From the NCBI GenBank assembly GCA_007127625.1, contig SKYZ01000019.1:1-7422 (forward strand): 7,422 nt of DNA. Direction: 5' to 3'. How positions within the stretch are numbered: position 1 is the first letter of the stretch; every line of letters begins with the position of its first letter. The notes beneath the pieces are model-generated. The model made no database searches, was not told where the DNA came from, and was given only the letters and a program-made list of their open reading frames with translations. Shown here one piece after another: positions 6,051 to 7,422 of the stretch. Both the position numbers and the translations under genes were made by a program. This DNA is from Aquisalimonas sp. (GTDB lineage: Bacteria > Pseudomonadota > Gammaproteobacteria > Nitrococcales > Aquisalimonadaceae).

Positions 6051-6064
6051 ACCACCGTAGTGGT
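6051..6064. promoter_or_regulatory. Perfect dyad upstream of the repeat-protein gene
   Basis: ACCAC-CGTA-GTGGT is a perfect 5-bp inverted repeat in the 99-base gap after fxsA. A TTGTCA hexamer (6044-6049) precedes it directly, but the -10 position expected 17 bases later (GTTTCT) is poor. It may be an operator or a small RNA hairpin. A second short hairpin (CGGCC/GGCCG, 6077-6092) follows it. Confidence 0.3.
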
Positions 6065-6112
6065 CCGTTTCTCAAGCGGCCGTTCAGGGCCGTAGACAAT
6101 CCAGGAGTACTT

Positions 6113-6802
6113 ATGAGGACAGGATTGAAGACAGCCTGCGCGACGCTTGCTTTCGCGTTTCCGGTGGCGCTGGTCGCCCTGGACGGGCCAGGTGCCGGTG
6201 GCGCCACGCCGGGTACCGGTTCGGCCGCGGATCGCGCCCCCGGTGCGGGCCAGGGGCAGCCAGGCATGGGCGGCCCGCAACAGCCCGGTGCCGGACAGCC
6301 GGGTGGCGGGGAAATCGATCAGGGGCCACCGGTTCGGGAGCGTATCCGCCAGGAACAGCAGGCGGGCGAAGACCCCCACCAGTCCCGCTCTGGCCTCGGC
6401 GCCCAGCGTGGTGGTGCCAGCGCCGGTGTCGGTCAGCCCGGTGCGGCCCAGGGGCAGCAACCGGCCGCGCCAGGACAGGATGGAGCCCCCGGGCAGCAAG
6501 GGCAGGCCCCCGGCCAGCAGGGTCAGACGCCGGGCCAGCAGGGTGCTACGCCAGGCCAGCAGCGCGAAGTCCCCGGCGAGGCCCCGGGGCAGCAGGGGCA
6601 GCAGGGGCAGCAGGGGCAGACCCCGGGTCAGCAGGGTGCGACTCCCGGTCAGTCGGGGGCGGCCCCAGGTCAGCAAGGTCAGCAACCCGGCGCTCAGCAG
6701 CAGGCGCCCGGAGCCGGTGAGCAGCCCGGGCAGATCGGGGAGCGGCAGCAAAGCCCCGGTGCCGGCGGTACTGCCCCGGGTGGCAGCCCCGGCATGCAGT
6801 AG
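6113..6802 (+). CDS. Predicted exported Pro/Gly/Gln-rich repeat protein, 229 aa
   Basis: Residues 1-22 (MRTGLKTACATLAFAFPVAL...) have a short basic start and a hydrophobic core, like a Sec signal peptide, with cleavage likely near residue 22-23 (LVA-LD). There is no lipobox Cys. The mature protein is almost entirely low-complexity Gly, Gln, Pro and Ala. One more ordinary charged island, EIDQGPPVRERIRQEQQAG, lies in the first half. Residues 127-199 are heptads of the form GQQGxxP. The collagen G-X-Y phase is not kept, so a triple helix is unlikely, and disorder is expected. ATG 6113 was chosen over the in-frame ATG at 6029 because AGGAG (6103-6107) lies 5 bases before it and it starts the signal peptide. 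A strong terminator follows. The protein could be a periplasmic, surface or matrix protein; no family was recognised. Confidence 0.75.
   Translation: MRTGLKTACATLAFAFPVALVALDGPGAGGATPGTGSAADRAPGAGQGQPGMGGPQQPGAGQPGGGEIDQGPPVRERIRQEQQAGEDPHQSRSGLGAQRGGASAGVGQPGAAQGQQPAAPGQDGAPGQQGQAPGQQGQTPGQQGATPGQQREVPGEAPGQQGQQGQQGQTPGQQGATPGQSGAAPGQQGQQPGAQQQAPGAGEQPGQIGERQQSPGAGGTAPGGSPGMQ
6491..6709 (+). repeat. In-frame 21-base (heptapeptide) repeat array
   Basis: About ten degenerate units encode GQQGQAP, GQQGQTP, GQQGATP, GQQREVP, GEAP (shortened), an expanded GQQ run ending GQTP, GQQGATP, GQSGAAP, GQQGQQP and GAQQQAP. Every unit begins with Gly and ends with Pro. Synonymous codons differ between units (GGG, GGC, GGT; CAG, CAA), so most of the array is old and maintained at the protein level. 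Confidence 0.85.
6587..6619 (+). repeat. Perfect 9-base tandem repeat
   Basis: GGGCAGCAG occurs three times in tandem, followed by a partial GGGCAG, encoding GQQGQQGQQGQ. The copies are identical, unlike the surrounding degenerate heptads, which points to recent slippage expansion. Changes in copy number would keep the reading frame. Confidence 0.8.
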
Positions 6803-6842
6803 TGGCGTTGCAGGGAGTGCCACGGCATTCCCGCGCACCCTC

Positions 6843-6871
6843 AAAGGCCGGTGCTGGATCGGCCTTTTTTT
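6843..6871 (+). terminator. Intrinsic (Rho-independent) terminator
   Basis: The stem AAAGGCCG (6843-6850) pairs with CGGCCTTT (6860-6867) around a 9-base loop, with a run of seven T (6865-6871). It lies 40 bases after the repeat-protein stop and isolates that gene from the phasin gene. Confidence 0.93.
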
Positions 6872-7012
6872 GTGTCCACGCAGCTGACTCTCCCTGGGTC
6901 GGTAGGCACGTGCGTCCTGCGGTTGCGGGCCCCATGGTTGGCCCGATTGCCGCATTTCCCCCGACAGGCAGATGGCCTCGGAGAACCTTTACCCTCGCGA
7001 GATTCTGGGATG

Positions 7013-7041
7013 TTGCGCTGCCGCAATTCCTTTGCTATATT
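7013..7041 (+). promoter_or_regulatory. Phasin gene sigma-70 promoter
   Basis: TTGCGC (-35, 7013-7018) and TATATT (-10, 7036-7041, 5 of 6) are separated by exactly 17 bases. The start point is predicted near 7048, giving a leader of about 52 bases. The strength suits an abundant granule-coat protein. Confidence 0.8.
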
Positions 7042-7050
7042 GCAACGCAA
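7013..7050. promoter_or_regulatory. TTGC...GCAA dyads over the phasin promoter, candidate PhaR-type operator
   Basis: Three inverted repeats tile the promoter: TTGCG-N4-CGCAA (7013-7026) over the -35, TTGC-N6-GCAA (7032-7045) over the -10, and TTGC-N3-GCAA (7040-7050) over the start point. The last contains TGC-N3-GCA, the core of the CTGC-N3-GCAG-type sites described for PhaR repressors of Paracoccus and Rhodobacter. PhaR leaves the phasin promoter when PHA accumulates. That this is such an operator is inference, and no phaR gene is in the window. Confidence 0.45.
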
Positions 7051-7069
7051 CAAAGGCAAGGGGCCTTTG
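7051..7069 (+). promoter_or_regulatory. Stem-loop in the phasin leader
   Basis: CAAAGGC (7051-7057) and GCCTTTG (7063-7069) form a perfect 7-bp stem with a 5-base AAGGG loop, close to the predicted 5' end and 16 bases before the ribosome site. No T-run follows, so it is not a terminator. It may stabilise the mRNA or affect translation. Confidence 0.5.
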
Positions 7070-7099
7070 CAGAATCGACGAATCCAGAGGAGGTTGATC

Positions 7100-7422
7100 A
7101 TGAGCAACGAAACCGTGACCCAGATGCAGAAGCAGTTCGACAGCACCATCGGCGCCCCGGCGCGCACCTACGCCAGCATGGTGCTCGACCATGTGGAGCA
7201 GCTCGCGAACCTGCAGTTCGAGGCCGCCAAGGCCTATGCCGAGACCGGCGTGCAGCAGGCCCGCGCTGCGCTGGACGTGAAGGACCCGTCCGACGTCCGC
7301 GCCTACGTGGAGAACCAGCAGAAGGTTGCCAAGGAACTGGGTGAGCGAATCAAGGGCGACGCCGAGAAGGTGGTTTCCCTGAACCAGGCCTTCGCGCAGA
7401 ACGCGCAGAAGGTCGCTCAGGA
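7100..7422 (+). CDS. Phasin (PHA granule-associated protein), 3'-truncated by the window
   Basis: The first 107 residues of a phasin-family protein (Phasin_2/TIGR01841 type). It starts MSNETVTQMQKQFDSTIGAP, has no signal peptide, and is nearly all amphipathic helix rich in Ala, Gln, Glu and Lys. The typical features are a 'MVLDHVEQLANLQFEAAKAY' helix, a 'DVKDPSDVRAYVENQQKVA' segment and a following 'LGERIKGDAEKVVSLNQAF' helix. Phasins coat PHA granules and control their number and size. AGAGGAGG (7086-7093), 6 bases before the ATG, is a near-perfect ribosome site, as expected for high expression. Promoter and putative operator lie directly upstream. It presumably works with the PhaC encoded at the other end of the window. 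The C-terminus lies beyond the window edge; typical members have 120-190 aa. Confidence 0.92.
   Translation, partial: MSNETVTQMQKQFDSTIGAPARTYASMVLDHVEQLANLQFEAAKAYAETGVQQARAALDVKDPSDVRAYVENQQKVAKELGERIKGDAEKVVSLNQAFAQNAQKVAQ

Noticed and set aside
6491..6709. Repeat array as a CRISPR or collagen-like domain
   Set aside because: Units are contiguous 21-base coding repeats without spacers, so not CRISPR. The seven-residue period does not keep Gly at every third position, so not collagen.
6047..6955. 302-codon minus-strand frame rich in Leu, Thr and Arg
   Set aside because: Its LLTLL-type repeats are the mirror image of the PGQQG repeat gene, and it crosses the intrinsic terminator. The plus-strand frame has a ribosome site and a signal peptide.

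Overview
The window reads as chromosomal DNA from a GC-rich, polyhydroxyalkanoate (PHA) storing gammaproteobacterium. The gene content (YigZ/IMPACT-type protein, FxsA, tandem UspA protein, PhaC, TIGR01841-type phasin) and the strong bias to G or C at third codon positions would suit a halophilic Ectothiorhodospiraceae or Halomonas-like lineage. That placement is inference; no marker gene for taxonomy is present.

Left part (1-2840): a two-domain universal stress protein on the minus strand and a PHA synthase on the plus strand are transcribed divergently from a 180-base gap. The gap holds a perfect 14-base FNR/ANR palindrome. It lies 41.5 bases upstream of the start point predicted from a TGTAAT -10 element on the phaC side, which is the classic class II FNR activator geometry. 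PHA synthesis, and possibly the stress protein, therefore look oxygen-responsive.

Middle part (2797-5464): a long hairpin separates phaC from two small minus-strand genes (64 and 143 codons, ATGA overlap) with no recognised function. A divergent 91-codon gene follows. Next comes a tight plus-strand operon of three overlapping genes: a 168-aa protein that resembles DUF3085 proteins from memory, a YigZ/IMPACT-family protein, and a 121-aa conserved hypothetical protein.

Right part (5465-7422): fxsA (inner-membrane protein, GTG start), a predicted exported Pro/Gly/Gln-rich protein built of PGQQGxx heptads with an intrinsic terminator after it, and the first 107 codons of a phasin. The phasin has a near-ideal sigma-70 promoter (TTGCGC-17-TATATT) covered by three TTGC...GCAA dyads, candidate sites for a PhaR-type PHA-sensing repressor. 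The two PHA genes sit at opposite ends of the window, each with its own apparent control signal (oxygen for the synthase, possibly polymer status for the phasin). The genes between them have no evident PHA role.

No tRNA, rRNA, CRISPR array, transposase or phage gene was seen. No wholly new multi-gene system is evident. The points most worth following are the FNR-box promoter, the dyad-tiled phasin promoter, the repeat protein and the small orphan genes.
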